NCBI GenBank assembly: GCA_900552925.1
Contig: USBH01000115.1
Coordinates: forward strand, 1-5,663
DNA length: 5,663 nt
DNA from: an uncultured Oscillospiraceae bacterium
GTDB taxonomy: Bacteria > Bacillota > Clostridia > Oscillospirales > Acutalibacteraceae
Direction of reading: 5' to 3'
The notes beneath the pieces were generated by a model. It did no database searches, was not told the origin of the DNA, and worked only from the letters and a program-made list of their open reading frames with translations. Each line of letters begins with the position of its first letter. Within the stretch, counting starts at the first letter, position 1. Of this stretch, positions 4,956-5,663 are shown in pieces. The position numbers and the translations under genes were made by a program.

Positions 4956-5663
4956 ATGCGGCTCACTACAGGCAATCAGCTCTATGAAGGCTTTGAACAG
5001 ATTATGGAGTCCACCCACGAGTGCCCCGTCGATACGGAATACAGCCTGCCGGATTACTGCGCGGATATCCAGAAGATCCTCAAGTGCATCGTCACGCCGG
5101 AGGTCGTTTCCGCTGCCGTGATCGGGGACAGCTTATCGGTGGACGGCGCGGCCGACATCCGCGTGCTGTATCTCGACGCGAAGGGCGAGTGCGTGCGCGG
5201 CTTCGATACGAAGAAGGAGTTCTCCTTCAACGTCCGGCTGAACGGCAGCACGGAGGGGGCCACGGCCGTCGTGCGCCCGTTCGTGCAGCATATGACCTGC
5301 CGCGCGATGAACGCCCGCCGGGTCGACATGCACATCACGCTCGGCTTCAATATTTCCGTGACGGCCGTGCGCAGGACCGAGCTGGCCGAGCGGATCGAAA
5401 GCGACCTTGTGGAGACGCACTGCGATACGTACGCGGCGTCCCGCGCCGTCGGCTGCTGCATGCACACGTTCATTCTCGAGGAAAACATCGAGCTGCAGAA
5501 CGGCAAGCCGCCGATCGAAACGGTCCTTCGGCGCGGCGTGCGGTACCAGATCGACAGCGTGCAGCTTTCCGAAGGCGCGGCGACGATCACGGGGCGCGCG
5601 TGCGTCGAGATCCTGTACCGCACGTTTTCCGATACCGCGCTGCCGGAGCGCATGGCCTGCGAG
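4956..5663 (+). CDS. DUF3794 / SPOCS-domain protein, probable spore-coat factor, 3' truncated
   Basis: The frame is open for 236 codons to the window edge. The N-terminus carries the family hallmark LPDYCADIQKILKC (31-44), followed by a strand pattern (57-74) that recurs near 205-223 (GAATITGRACVEILYRT). This suggests one whole SPOCS repeat and the start of a second. SPOCS proteins are found in spore formers; the best known, SipL of Clostridioides difficile, binds SpoIVA and ends in a LysM domain. Whether a LysM follows here lies outside the window, so SipL identity is open. ATG 4956 is chosen because AAAGGATGAG (4938-4947) precedes it by 8 nt. The ATG at 4943 is in another frame and closes after 13 codons. 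Seven Cys in the first 170 residues is notable. There is no signal peptide, which fits a mother-cell cytoplasmic coat protein. Confidence 0.85.
   Translation, partial: MRLTTGNQLYEGFEQIMESTHECPVDTEYSLPDYCADIQKILKCIVTPEVVSAAVIGDSLSVDGAADIRVLYLDAKGECVRGFDTKKEFSFNVRLNGSTEGATAVVRPFVQHMTCRAMNARRVDMHITLGFNISVTAVRRTELAERIESDLVETHCDTYAASRAVGCCMHTFILEENIELQNGKPPIETVLRRGVRYQIDSVQLSEGAATITGRACVEILYRTFSDTALPERMACE

Noticed and set aside
5054..5653. 199-codon minus-strand frame opposite the DUF3794 gene
   Set aside because: The plus strand carries clear SPOCS motifs throughout. The minus product is Ser/Arg-rich without motifs.
1..5663. CRISPR arrays, IS elements, tRNA or rRNA genes
   Set aside because: No spaced direct repeats, transposase motifs, terminal inverted repeats or tRNA-like cloverleaf signatures were seen on either strand.

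Overview
The window looks like a chromosomal segment of a GC-rich, endospore-forming Clostridia-type Firmicute, most plausibly of the Oscillospiraceae/Ruminococcaceae group. The evidence is the strong G/C bias at third codon positions, the gene order, Shine-Dalgarno sites of the AAGG/GGTGA/GGAGG type, and the presence of spore-morphogenesis genes. All genes lie on the + strand. I see no mobile element, CRISPR array, tRNA or rRNA.

Positions 1-4282 form a tight operon. It holds a PP2C-type phosphatase (prpC/stp, 5' end cut by the window edge), a membrane Ser/Thr kinase with three PASTA domains (prkC/pknB), the ribosome-assembly GTPase rsgA and thiamine pyrophosphokinase thiN. The kinase-phosphatase pair senses cell-wall fragments and sets the phosphorylation state of targets in growth, division and spore germination. 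RsgA matures the 30S subunit. ThiN makes thiamine diphosphate. Spacing is 54 bp, then 8 bp, then an overlap.

Positions 4283-4878 hold a hairpin, a possible sigma-A-like promoter, a 58-residue membrane mini-protein of unknown function, a second hairpin, a 29-codon gene that aligns without gaps to SpoVM of Bacillus subtilis, and a clear Rho-independent terminator. In B. subtilis the order is prpC-prkC-cpgA(rsgA)-rpe-thiN-spoVM, so both sequence and position support the SpoVM call. The rpe gene is absent here.

Positions 4879-5663 hold a candidate sporulation-sigma promoter (sigma-E or sigma-G type) and the first 236 codons of a DUF3794 (SPOCS-domain) protein that runs off the window. SPOCS proteins include SipL, the clostridial partner of the spore-coat ATPase SpoIVA. 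SpoVM anchors SpoIVA to the forespore membrane. The right half of the window may therefore be a small spore-coat basement module beside a wall-sensing signalling operon. The most valuable item is the tiny spoVM gene, which length cut-offs in automatic annotation would usually miss.
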